Shown here piece after piece: positions 21,759 through 27,864 of a stretch of 33,443 bases of DNA. The stretch is from a virus. The stretch spans positions 1 through 33,443 of IMG/VR virus record IMGVR_UViG_3300028548_003072; one strand, given 5' to 3'. The notes below the pieces were generated by a model that saw only the letters and a list, made by a program, of their open reading frames with translations, was not told the origin of the DNA and made no database searches. Made by a program: the position numbers and the translations under genes. The stretch's first letter is position 1. The number at the start of each line of letters is the position of its first letter.

Positions 21759-22910
21759 TTAGTTATTAAACTGTTGGTTCTGCCAATCGCTTCTTCCTTT
21801 TTCCATTTCAGTATTAGCATAAGGCTTGATGTAAGTTCTTCTAACAAAATCTACACTATCATCACCAAGAGCATCAGCCAGGTCTTGAGGGTCTGTGTAC
21901 TTCTTTTTCCATGCCCAGTATGTTGCCATAAAATGTCTGAAAGTATAGCACTTACGATTGATGGGTAGTTCCTCCCCAAAACTCTTTGTTGCCTTGTCTA
22001 AGTGCTTTATAAGAGTTTCTAGCCTTACATATTTACCATTTTTCTCTAGGAACAAACTATCTTGAGTTTCTGGTAATTGGTTTAGATGATCTTGAATCTT
22101 ATCTTTTAAACTAGATGAAATAACTAGATCCCTAACCTTTTTGTTTTTAGTTAAACCAAGACTCCCATTTCTTTTAACTGCATTAGAAATTGATAAGTAT
22201 GGAGAGTTAGATTTAAACCTTAGATGTGATCTATTTAAACCTCTAATCTCACTAGGTCTACAAGCAGTTTCAAGCATCAATAAAAACATTAATTTTATAT
22301 CAGCTCTCTTAGTATGATTAATAAGATCAATCATTCTGTCCAATGACCAGACCTCAAAATCTAACTTATCAAACTTACGATTTTCAATCACAATGTCATA
22401 AAGATAATCCATATCTTTACATACATTCCTAGCCAACTTTCCTTTAGCAGCAGAAGCATCTAAGATAGCACTCAGAACATTAAACACTTTAGATAATGTC
22501 TTAGCATTAATTGCTTCCTTTTTTTCTAAAAATTTAACAAATGATTTAATGGAATCTTTGTCAATTAACCTGGCATCCTGGTTATAAAAGTATGGCAAGA
22601 TATGAAAGGTAGCCATGCTATTATAATCCCTTATACAGCTCTCTGAGGGCTTGTTATAAGCTGCATTCTTCTTTATTAGACGATCATACCATAGTTGGTG
22701 AGCTTCATCTATACTCCAATAGCTAAAGTCAGTAATTTTAAAACCATCAGTTTCAACTTTCTTTACTACAATAGGAGTAAGATTTTTTCTCTTACCCCTT
22801 GTAATAAACTTGATTTTATTATCAGCACCCTTGTACTGAAAACGATACTTAGTCTGACCTCTAACTTGTACTGGTGTGATATTATTATATTGTAGTTTTT
22901 CTTTAGACAT
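21759..22910 (-). CDS. int: Tyrosine recombinase integrase
   Basis: This 383-aa integrase has an SAM-like core-binding part around residues 75-170. The catalytic domain includes ACRPSEIRGL (Arg 218), a Lys in TKNKKVRD (~255-258), YTFRHFMATY (Arg 325, His 326) and FVRRTYIKP (Tyr 360 nucleophile). The usual His of HxxR is Tyr 322, and the LGH position reads LGDD (Asp 350). Both changes are found in some active relatives but are unusual together. It sits 980 bases from the tRNA-Asn-derived attP. It would integrate the phage at the host tRNA-Asn gene. Confidence 0.93.
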   Translation of the reverse strand: MSKEKLQYNNITPVQVRGQTKYRFQYKGADNKIKFITRGKRKNLTPIVVKKVETDGFKITDFSYWSIDEAHQLWYDRLIKKNAAYNKPSESCIRDYNSMATFHILPYFYNQDARLIDKDSIKSFVKFLEKKEAINAKTLSKVFNVLSAILDASAAKGKLARNVCKDMDYLYDIVIENRKFDKLDFEVWSLDRMIDLINHTKRADIKLMFLLMLETACRPSEIRGLNRSHLRFKSNSPYLSISNAVKRNGSLGLTKNKKVRDLVISSSLKDKIQDHLNQLPETQDSLFLEKNGKYVRLETLIKHLDKATKSFGEELPINRKCYTFRHFMATYWAWKKKYTDPQDLADALGDDSVDFVRRTYIKPYANTEMEKGRSDWQNQQFNN

Positions 22911-23209
22911 TATGCTCTCCCTCTCATTCTATCTGCTGCTGCTAATCTATTATCAACAATAGCTTGATCGTATTGTCCAAGAGTATCATTTTCATCTAAT
23001 CCAGATACTTCAGATATATTTTTTTTATATTTTTTAATTAAAGGAAGTTGATCTATTAATTGTATAAGACAATTACCAGTATAAACTTCTCCATACCATT
23101 TTAAAGTCCAAGCCATAGTTTCTCTATTGTACTTACACTTTTTTTCTATATTGATTTTTTTTCTTGCCAACACATATCTTAACTTTTCTTCTATTATTTT
23201 ATTATCCAT
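22910..23209 (-). CDS. Integrase-operon protein, 99 aa
   Basis: This 99-aa protein starts MDNKIIEEKLRYVLARKKIN and ends RLAAADRMRGRA. Its TAA overlaps the integrase ATG (TAATG), so int is translated by coupling. Its own leader is identical over 16 bases to that of int. It lies directly upstream of int and could be an excisionase-like or directionality protein. No known family is recognised. Confidence 0.65.
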   Translation of the reverse strand: MDNKIIEEKLRYVLARKKINIEKKCKYNRETMAWTLKWYGEVYTGNCLIQLIDQLPLIKKYKKNISEVSGLDENDTLGQYDQAIVDNRLAAADRMRGRA

Positions 23210-23607
23210 TATGCTCTCCCTCCATAATAGTTTAGCTCATTTTCTTTTTGACATTCTTCCAGCTCATCAACTGGAAGTTTTGGTTTTTCCATTTTGATAG
23301 GCTCAACAATTTCAACATGGTAAGGTTGGTCAGCACAATATTCAGCTTGTTTTAAAAACAATCTGTAAGCTGTGTAACTAGCTGGAATTAATCTAGTATA
23401 TTCCGAAACATAACCTTGAACATTATAATCATGGCTATCGTAAAAACACTCATCACTTTTAAGCACAGCTATTTTACCATCAACTGCAAAATTATTTATT
23501 TTTTTTACAGTAGATAAATCAATTTCATCTTGAGTTGAAAACTTTGATTTAGTAGCGATCTTGTAACCTTGAATAACAAGTTTTCTTCTTTGTTTTTGTG
23601 TAGTCAT
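23209..23607 (-). CDS. First gene of integrase operon, 132 aa
   Basis: This 132-aa protein starts MTTQKQRRKLVIQGYKIAT, with AAGGAGAGAGAAT before the ATG. It is the promoter-proximal gene of the leftward lysogeny operon. The body has AVDGKIAVLKSDECFYDSHD and a Glu/Pro-rich C-terminus. The stop overlaps the next gene's start. It might be a regulator or accessory factor, but no domain is recognised. Confidence 0.65.
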   Translation of the reverse strand: MTTQKQRRKLVIQGYKIATKSKFSTQDEIDLSTVKKINNFAVDGKIAVLKSDECFYDSHDYNVQGYVSEYTRLIPASYTAYRLFLKQAEYCADQPYHVEIVEPIKMEKPKLPVDELEECQKENELNYYGGRA

Positions 23608-23639
23608 ATTCTCTCTCCTTATGTTAGTTGACGTTATAT

Positions 23640-23676
23640 ATTACATAAGTTATACCTGAGATTAAGTGGATTACAA
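23640..23676 (-). promoter_or_regulatory. Probable promoter of the integrase operon
   Basis: On the minus strand, TTGTAA (23676-23671), 16 bases, then TATAAC (23654-23649). It lies about 42 bases before the first gene's ATG. The -10 box overlaps a GGTATAACTT repeat that occurs inverted on the other side (23771-23787), so a site-binding protein may control int. Confidence 0.5.
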
Positions 23677-23787
23677 CAGTCATTTGTTCATATACTGCAA
23701 TCATTTTCCACCTAGTTCCAGGTGATATAAAAAAAATATGAAATTGTGAGAACCGATTCGGTATAATTTTGGTATAACTTTTGTAAT
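23640..23787. repeat. 17-base inverted repeat and tandem 11-base repeat left of attP
   Basis: GGTATAACTTNTGTAAT occurs on the minus strand at 23656-23640 and on the plus strand at 23771-23787 with one mismatch. Next to the latter, GGTATAATTTT and GGTATAACTTT abut at 23760-23781 as an 11-base tandem repeat. Smaller palindromes CACCT-6-AGGTG (23709-23724) and ACCGATTCGGT (23752-23762) lie between. These may be integrase arm sites, excisionase or repressor sites. Confidence 0.5.
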
Positions 23788-23827
23788 CAAAATTATTTTT
23801 ATCGCATAAAAGCAAGAATCCAGACAC

Positions 23828-23867
23828 AAAAAAAGAGCCGAAAAAAATCTTGCGATTCAATTCGGCT
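23828..23867 (-). terminator. Strong terminator of the leftward lysis/late operon
   Basis: Minus strand: AGCCGAA, UU internal loop, GAATC, GCAA tetraloop, GATTT, UU, TTCGGCT, then C and seven T. The stem is 7+5 bp with a GNRA loop, plus a U-tract at 23834-23828. It would end late transcription arriving from 24146 rightward genes and keep it out of the integrase control region. Confidence 0.85.
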
Positions 23868-23878
23868 ATATGTATAAA
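23850..23878 (+). promoter_or_regulatory. Promoter aimed at the attP tRNA half
   Basis: TTGCGA (23850-23855), 17 bases, TATAAA (23873-23878). The expected start is near 23885, about six bases before the tRNA 5' end at 23891. After integration it would drive the hybrid tRNA-Asn gene. Its -35 lies in the loop/stem of the minus-strand terminator. Confidence 0.6.
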
Positions 23879-23890
23879 CACTTTTATTAT

Positions 23891-23932
23891 TCCTCGGTAG
23901 CTCAGTTGGTAGAGCAGTTGACTGTTAATCAA
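23891..23932 (+). other. attP core: 5' half of tRNA-Asn(GTT)
   Basis: The 42 bases read as the 5' half of a tRNA: acceptor strand TCCTCGG, D-arm GCTC...GAGC, anticodon stem GTTGA, loop CTGTTAA with anticodon GTT, and the return strand TCAA. The next base, G, cannot pair with G27, so the tRNA identity stops there. The T-arm and 3' acceptor are missing. It lies beside the integrase operon and is therefore the likely attachment core, matching a host tRNA-Asn gene. Confidence 0.8.
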
Positions 23933-24145
23933 GTTGCCCACCCTAAAAACCTACCTATACCTAGTTTTTTACAAAAAAGTATAATCACAGTATATTTTTC
24001 ATATTTGTTTTCATCTCATTTACATAACTCATGTATCTAAAACGATAACACAATGTACTTTTTATACCACTAAAATTCTTTACCCACCACTACCCCTGAA
24101 AGCCAAATGACTGACAACTGATCTGAAAAGATCAAACCGATTTTG
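23933..24145. promoter_or_regulatory. Right arm of the attachment region, no gene
   Basis: No gene is seen here. It has inverted TATACC (GGTATA on the minus strand) at 23956-23961 and 24063-24068, matching the hexamers left of the core, as well as AGTATAATCACAGTATAT near 23975. These could be arm-type integrase sites. It otherwise holds only AT-rich spacer and the 3' leader of the lysis operon. Confidence 0.4.
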
Positions 24146-24316
24146 TTACTTTCTTTTTGTTTTCTTAACTTTCTTAGCAGTCTTAGCTGCCCTCTTAAAA
24201 TTGGCTGCTGTTGGAAAACCTTTAGCTCCAGGTCGTTTCATTGTTTCACCACTACCAGCCTTGATTCTATTTCGCTTGGCATGGATGTTGGCATATAAAC
24301 CTTTTGCTTTTGCCAT
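24146..24316 (-). CDS. Basic small protein, 56 aa (DUF6321-like)
   Basis: The product starts MAKAKGLYANIHAKRNRIK, continues AGSGETMKRPGAKGFPTAAN and ends in a Lys-rich tail. The NIHAKRxRIKxGSGExMRxPG pattern is widespread in aquatic phages and viruses (DUF6321-like; the family name is from memory). The start overlaps the TAA of the upstream gene. It is the last gene of the leftward late operon. It probably binds DNA or packs in the virion; the role is unknown. Confidence 0.72.
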   Translation of the reverse strand: MAKAKGLYANIHAKRNRIKAGSGETMKRPGAKGFPTAANFKRAAKTAKKVKKTKRK

Positions 24317-24465
24317 TATCTTTTACCCTTTTTAAGTGCAATCTTATGAGCCTTAGTAAAACTAATACCTTTGGCCATAGATGTTTTCATATCTTTCATG
24401 TGCTGTTTTGTGTGATGCACACTATGTTTTTTTAAAGTTGTTTTCTGTCTTGCAGTTAATGCCAT
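24316..24465 (-). CDS. Basic His-rich small protein, 49 aa
   Basis: The product starts MALTARQKTTLKKHSVHHTK and continues MKDMKTSMAKGISFTKAHK. A LTxRQxxTLKxHSxHHTxxHM pattern is common in small marine phage proteins. It overlaps the next gene by TAATG. Function unknown. Confidence 0.7.
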   Translation of the reverse strand: MALTARQKTTLKKHSVHHTKQHMKDMKTSMAKGISFTKAHKIALKKGKR

Positions 24466-24468
24466 AAT

Positions 24469-24645
24469 CTATTTGTCCTTTTCTATTAATTTTTTAAAGT
24501 ATTCTTTTTTATCGCAAGTTATGTGGGATCTAGTTTCATCTGCAAAAGATAGGAAGCTCATATCATTAGTAATTTCTTTGTTACAAATTCTACATTCTCC
24601 AAGTGAAATAATTTGATCTGGTTTCTTCCAGGCTTTGTTTTTCAT
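24469..24645 (-). CDS. Zinc-finger-like small protein, 58 aa
   Basis: The product starts MKNKAWKKPDQIISLGECRI with CRICNK (C18, C21) and later HITCDKK, giving a CxxC...HxxC set of possible zinc ligands. It ends in a charged helix. The ATG overlaps the stop of the upstream gene. No family is recognised. Confidence 0.65.
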   Translation of the reverse strand: MKNKAWKKPDQIISLGECRICNKEITNDMSFLSFADETRSHITCDKKEYFKKLIEKDK

Positions 24646-24866
24646 TATGTGGTAACCTTAGATGTTTCTTTACAATCAAATTGAGTAAAGGCTTTATATT
24701 GATCTACAAAATTTGGACTCATATCTTTTAATAATTCACTTGAATAATCATAAGCATAGTAAATGCAGTTATGATAATTTTTAAATTCTATAATAGGTGT
24801 AGGTAAAGGCTTACAGTCGTTGCCTGGCAAACCACTACAAATTAACATTACCAAAACAAAGTTCAT
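24645..24866 (-). CDS. Secreted-type Cys protein, 73 aa
   Basis: This 73-aa protein has a short hydrophobic start (MNFVLVMLICSGLPGNDCKP). Four Cys in all (C10, C18, and others in NYHNCIYYAY and TQFDCKE) suggest disulfides. It may be exported; no lipobox is evident. It follows the holin gene by zero bases (24866/24867). It could be a spanin-like or envelope factor by position. Confidence 0.58.
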   Translation of the reverse strand: MNFVLVMLICSGLPGNDCKPLPTPIIEFKNYHNCIYYAYDYSSELLKDMSPNFVDQYKAFTQFDCKETSKVTT

Positions 24867-25226
24867 TTATTTTTTCTTCATTTTATTCATTGTAGTCACA
24901 CCAAATGAAGCTCCAACAATGGTCAAAATAATGTACCAAAACATTGGGTCAGCATATTCTAAAATTTCCCAACCTCTTTGCATTGCGTCTTGTGTGTATG
25001 GAATAAAATGACAAGCCATTAATATTGTAAAAAATATAACTAACCATTCATCTTTGTATGAGTTTTCTTGTTGTTTGATTTGCTCTACTGAAATTGTTTT
25101 GGCAGCTTCTATTTCTGCTGCTCTTATAATTTTAGTCTTTTCTGCCTTATGTTGAAAATGGCTAGAAATTTTATTGATCCCCATTTTTACTAAAGGGTTT
25201 TTTAATAAACTTAAAAATTGTATCAT
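24867..25226 (-). CDS. 3TM holin (GTA_holin_3TM-like)
   Basis: This 119-aa protein begins MIQFLSLLKNPLVKMGI at the ATG that overlaps the endolysin stop (ATGA); the earlier frame start is rejected. It has SYKDEWLVIFFTILMACHFI (first strong membrane segment) and MFWYIILTIVGASFGV (second). Together with the KDEWLVIFFT motif this fits the 3TM holin family used for release in gene-transfer agents and many phages. It would let the M15 endolysin cross the inner membrane. Confidence 0.83.
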   Translation of the reverse strand: MIQFLSLLKNPLVKMGINKISSHFQHKAEKTKIIRAAEIEAAKTISVEQIKQQENSYKDEWLVIFFTILMACHFIPYTQDAMQRGWEILEYADPMFWYIILTIVGASFGVTTMNKMKKK

Positions 25227-25711
25227 TCTTTTACCTTTCCGTTCTCCCAAAGCATCTCTGGTAATCCATCAGAATAAGACTTGCCATCAAATGTAAGAAC
25301 TTGTTTTCTATTGTTGCCATCACAATAACTGGCATGAATCCAACCAGCATTAGGCTCATCTTTATTATTAGACCAAAATTCTAAAATCAGTTGGTCAAAG
25401 TCACAGTTGTTTTGAATCCAATAAGCAACTTGAATATTAGGAATACCAATAATTTCAAAGTCAACAGCCATACCTTTAGTATGTTGTGAACTATCCGAAC
25501 TACCAATCTTACGATTAAGTTCTAAGCATCTATAACCAGAATTAATCATAACTGGTTTTTCAAACTTGGCTCTTACAGGCTCTAGTATTTCATAAGCTAC
25601 ATTACCAAGATTTTTAATCTCACCAGAACCAGGCATATTCTTAATACCATTCCTAGTTCCTACTTGGCTTTTGATAAATTCTGAAAGCTTAAAATGTTTT
25701 GATACTTGCAT
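25223..25711 (-). CDS. Endolysin, peptidase M15 family
   Basis: This 162-aa protein is an M15-type L-Ala-D-Glu or D-Ala-D-Ala peptidase. SSQHTKGMAVDF gives the zinc ligands His 77 and Asp 84, and WIHASY gives His 126; Glu 111 (LILEFW) is the likely catalytic residue. The start (SKHFKLSEFIKSQVGTRNGI) is typical of the phage M15_3 group. It has no signal peptide, so the 3TM holin encoded next should release it. Confidence 0.93.
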   Translation of the reverse strand: MQVSKHFKLSEFIKSQVGTRNGIKNMPGSGEIKNLGNVAYEILEPVRAKFEKPVMINSGYRCLELNRKIGSSDSSQHTKGMAVDFEIIGIPNIQVAYWIQNNCDFDQLILEFWSNNKDEPNAGWIHASYCDGNNRKQVLTFDGKSYSDGLPEMLWENGKVKE

Positions 25712-25713
25712 AA

Positions 25714-25926
25714 TTATTTACATTTACAGTTGTCGCAGTTACAAATTTCTTGATCCTCATGTATATGTAGATCAATTTTACAATGACATTTACAATGACA
25801 TTTTTTACATTTCTTTTTTTTAGGCTTTTTTTTTAGTTCTTGCCCAACATCAAATGTTAAAACATCATTAACTTTTTCCATTAAGGAGTCCATCCACCCA
25901 AAAAATTTAGATAAAAATTTATCCAT
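25714..25926 (-). CDS. Cys/His-rich metal-binding miniprotein, 70 aa
   Basis: This 70-aa protein starts with an amphipathic helix (MDKFLSKFFGWMDSLMEKV) and a Lys run. Residues 40-70 have nine Cys (40, 43, 45, 47, 49, 62, 64, 67, 69) and four His (44, 48, 54, 56). The spacing CxxCHCxCHC...HxH...CNCxxCxC is metallothionein-like and should bind several metal ions. It lies between the endolysin and a small membrane-type gene. No family is recognised. Confidence 0.65.
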   Translation of the reverse strand: MDKFLSKFFGWMDSLMEKVNDVLTFDVGQELKKKPKKKKCKKCHCKCHCKIDLHIHEDQEICNCDNCKCK

Positions 25927-26153
25927 TATTCTAAAATAAGTTTCTTTATTGATTTTGAACCATCTATATTAGTTTCAAGTTCAGCTTTTGATTTAATACA
26001 TCTATACTCTACGTTGCTTGAAACATTTCTATTAGCAACTCTTTTACCTCTAAGACATTCTGAAATTGATGGTTGTATTCTGACTTCTTTAATTTCATTA
26101 TTAACGATCATTAAAAGTGCGACCACAACCTCAACCATGACTACCATTTCCAT
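25926..26153 (-). CDS. Signal-anchored small protein, 75 aa
   Basis: This 75-aa protein has a hydrophobic N-terminus (MEMVVMVEVVVALLMIV), with a second ATG (26138) giving less overlap. The remainder is hydrophilic with two Cys (SECLRGKR and YRCIKSK). It overlaps the coiled-coil membrane gene upstream by 23 bases. It is likely exported or membrane-anchored in the lysis cluster. Confidence 0.58.
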   Translation of the reverse strand: MEMVVMVEVVVALLMIVNNEIKEVRIQPSISECLRGKRVANRNVSSNVEYRCIKSKAELETNIDGSKSIKKLILE

Positions 26154-26499
26154 TCTGTCTGACTTTATCTTTTAGTTTTTCTACATCTTCTAAAAGTTTT
26201 TCAGTTTGTTTTTTTAAAAATTCTATGTTGATTTTGTTGTGCATCATATTATCAATTCTTTTTTCTAATTTTTCAGTAGTCTTATATAAATCCTCTACCA
26301 ACATAAATTGTTCCTGATCGGTCGGTAACTGCTCACTTTTTTTAAGTAAGTCTGCTTGAAACAATTCTCTTGAAGTTTCTAATGAAGTTAATCTAGCTGT
26401 CACTTCTGTATAGGCAAACACACCCATAGCTACACCCACAACAATACCAATCATATTTTTAACTGGCATACTTACTGATGTATTCTCTGATATTTTCAT
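26131..26499 (-). CDS. Membrane-anchored coiled-coil protein, 122 aa
   Basis: This 122-aa protein has a membrane segment at ~12-30 (VKNMIGIVVGVAMGVFAYTE) followed by a long coiled coil (LLKKSEQLPTDQEQFMLVE, KLEKRIDNMMHNKINIEFL). The pattern LLKKxEQxPTxQEQxMLxE is shared by a widespread family of small marine phage proteins with unknown function. Its shape recalls inner-membrane spanins. It is coupled by ATGA to the 183-aa gene. Confidence 0.7.
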   Translation of the reverse strand: MKISENTSVSMPVKNMIGIVVGVAMGVFAYTEVTARLTSLETSRELFQADLLKKSEQLPTDQEQFMLVEDLYKTTEKLEKRIDNMMHNKINIEFLKKQTEKLLEDVEKLKDKVRQNGNGSHG

Positions 26500-27047
26500 G
26501 GTGTGGGTACTGGTAATTTAAAATCTTTAGGTGGTATTAGAATTTTATCACCCATGATTATAATTTCTGGGTTTTCTTTTTTGTAATCATCTTTTAGATC
26601 ATCCCAATTACTTTTAGAATCATCTGGTCTATTATCAATACTTGTTGGGGAAACACCTCTGCATTTAGATACAAGTAAATTAAAGTTTTTATTCTGTTCA
26701 AGACTAGGATTACTATTAACCCTACCACACATTTTCATTAGCTCTAGCTGTTGCTTGAGTTCCATATTTTCTTGCTGCACTCTTTTAAAATCATCAGTAC
26801 AAGCAGAACCTAAAAAATGTCTATAAGTTAATCTTACATTTTCATTTTCATGAGTGGAGCTTCCATTATTTATATAGTCTGTATCTCTTTGTTCTACGGA
26901 AATATCAAACGATCCTGTGCTACAAGTGTTAGAGCCATTATTAAGATATTCGTTTCTTGCATGAGCTGGTTTGACAAACAATGCTAATAGAGTCATTAAT
27001 ACAATTAATATTCCTGTGAAGTAATAGTTCATCTTGGCAATCTCCAT
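26496..27047 (-). CDS. Secreted Cys-containing protein, 183 aa
   Basis: This protein has a likely signal peptide: from the second Met, MNYYFTGILIVLMTLLALF runs to an AHA cleavage site. The alternative start 27032 has GGAG nine bases upstream; 27047 is kept as the longest. The mature part carries several Cys (SNTCSTGSF, SACTDDFK, MKMCGRVN, SKCRGVSP) and a short coiled coil (VQQENMELKQQLELM). It is probably periplasmic or virion-surface and could act as an outer partner in lysis. No family is recognised. Confidence 0.65.
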   Translation of the reverse strand: MEIAKMNYYFTGILIVLMTLLALFVKPAHARNEYLNNGSNTCSTGSFDISVEQRDTDYINNGSSTHENENVRLTYRHFLGSACTDDFKRVQQENMELKQQLELMKMCGRVNSNPSLEQNKNFNLLVSKCRGVSPTSIDNRPDDSKSNWDDLKDDYKKENPEIIIMGDKILIPPKDFKLPVPTP

Positions 27048-27062
27048 TATTCATAAATCCTT

Positions 27063-27386
27063 TTATCTGTTTAAATCTTTTATATCGTATGAGTGTTCTC
27101 TTACTTGGTCTGCAAGAGTCCTGTATAAATTCTCTGCCATCTGCCATGTAGCCTCAGCAGAGGATAATCTTATTTTTAAATCTGCTACCTTGTCTTGTTC
27201 TATTTTTAAATCTCTTTGAAGATCATTTATTTCAACAGCTAATATTTTTGTTATCGCTGTTTTATTACCATTAATTGTTTGAGTTAGATTAAGTACATAC
27301 TTAACAGAAGTAAAACCCCCAACTACTATTGAAGCGACTACTGGTACAAATATAAAATTTTTTTTAAATAAATCTGCTATGTTCAT
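27063..27386 (-). CDS. Spanin-like membrane coiled-coil protein, 107 aa
   Basis: This 107-aa protein has a membrane segment at ~9-32 (NFIFVPVVASIVVGGFTSV) and a coiled coil at ~50-85 (EINDLQRDLKIEQDKVADL). This N-in topology with an outside coiled coil is like inner-membrane spanins. It starts by ATGA-like overlap after the nuclease gene and lies in the lysis region. A direct spanin partner is not certain. Confidence 0.65.
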   Translation of the reverse strand: MNIADLFKKNFIFVPVVASIVVGGFTSVKYVLNLTQTINGNKTAITKILAVEINDLQRDLKIEQDKVADLKIRLSSAEATWQMAENLYRTLADQVREHSYDIKDLNR

Positions 27387-27721
27387 AATTTTTCGTTCCC
27401 ATAATCATTCATTACAATTTTGATTCCTAATTTTTTTTGCTTGGCAGTAGGTGATCGCCAGATTTTTCTTCTATATGGTTTAATATGTTTTCTGTATGTA
27501 TTAGTTTTTATGTCTAGCAATTGAATAGTGCCATCTGGAGCTACAGCTACCAAGTCAAATGGACATTGAGGATCACAAGACTTTGCAACCCAATACCCTT
27601 GTCTAGTTAAATTAACTATCTCTTGGTATTCTCCAATTGTGCCTTTAATATTTGTGCTTAGTTTAACAGGCTTGATACCAAGCTTAATAGACTGCTTAGA
27701 CTTATGGTTAGAATTACCCAT
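27383..27721 (-). CDS. PD-(D/E)XK endonuclease (resolvase-like), 112 aa
   Basis: This 112-aa protein has KGTIGEYQEIVNL (Glu 31), CPFDLVAV (Asp 56) and LLDIKT (Asp 70, Lys 72). This is a classic PD-(D/E)XK core (PDDEXK_5-like) in a minimal form, like archaeal Hjc and some phage resolvases. It could resolve recombination intermediates before packaging or act as a nicking enzyme. It begins 64 bases inside the preceding 68-aa gene and overlaps the spanin-like gene. Active-site residues look intact. Confidence 0.82.
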   Translation of the reverse strand: MGNSNHKSKQSIKLGIKPVKLSTNIKGTIGEYQEIVNLTRQGYWVAKSCDPQCPFDLVAVAPDGTIQLLDIKTNTYRKHIKPYRRKIWRSPTAKQKKLGIKIVMNDYGNEKL

Positions 27722-27864
27722 GCGATTTTTTTAATGTTTTTAATCTCTAAATCTAAATGGTGTAAATGGTTGTGTGTGATTGTGTCTAATTTATTGTTAA
27801 TGAGTTTTATCTCACCCTGTAACTTTATAATGTCTTGCGAATTTTTTACAGATTGAGAAGCCAT
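27658..27864 (-). CDS. XhlA-like coiled-coil, tail-anchored protein, 68 aa
   Basis: This 68-aa protein has a coiled coil (~10-42: IIKLQGEIKLINNKLDTIT and LHHLDLEIKNIKK) and a C-terminal membrane segment (IAWVILTISLSSLLSLVSS). This is the architecture of XhlA-type lysis accessory proteins. It shares its first base with the stop of the 672-aa gene upstream and overlaps the nuclease gene by 64 bases. A lysis-accessory role is likely but is inferred from shape. Confidence 0.62.
   Translation of the reverse strand: MASQSVKNSQDIIKLQGEIKLINNKLDTITHNHLHHLDLEIKNIKKIAWVILTISLSSLLSLVSSLLN

Noticed and set aside
23891-23940. Complete tRNA gene
   Set aside because: Only the 5' half folds; the T-arm and 3' acceptor are absent, so it is an attachment core rather than a working tRNA.
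23624-23941. Minus-strand frame of 105 codons over the attachment region
   Set aside because: It runs through the attP core, the terminator hairpin and the promoter region, lacks a ribosome site and has no protein-like pattern.
24645-24866. Outer-membrane spanin lipoprotein
   Set aside because: The Cys at residue 10 is preceded by Ile, not the small residue needed in a lipobox, so a lipoprotein call is not supported.
26941-27147. Minus-strand frame of 68 codons
   Set aside because: It overlaps two better supported genes, the secreted 183-aa and the spanin-like 107-aa proteins.
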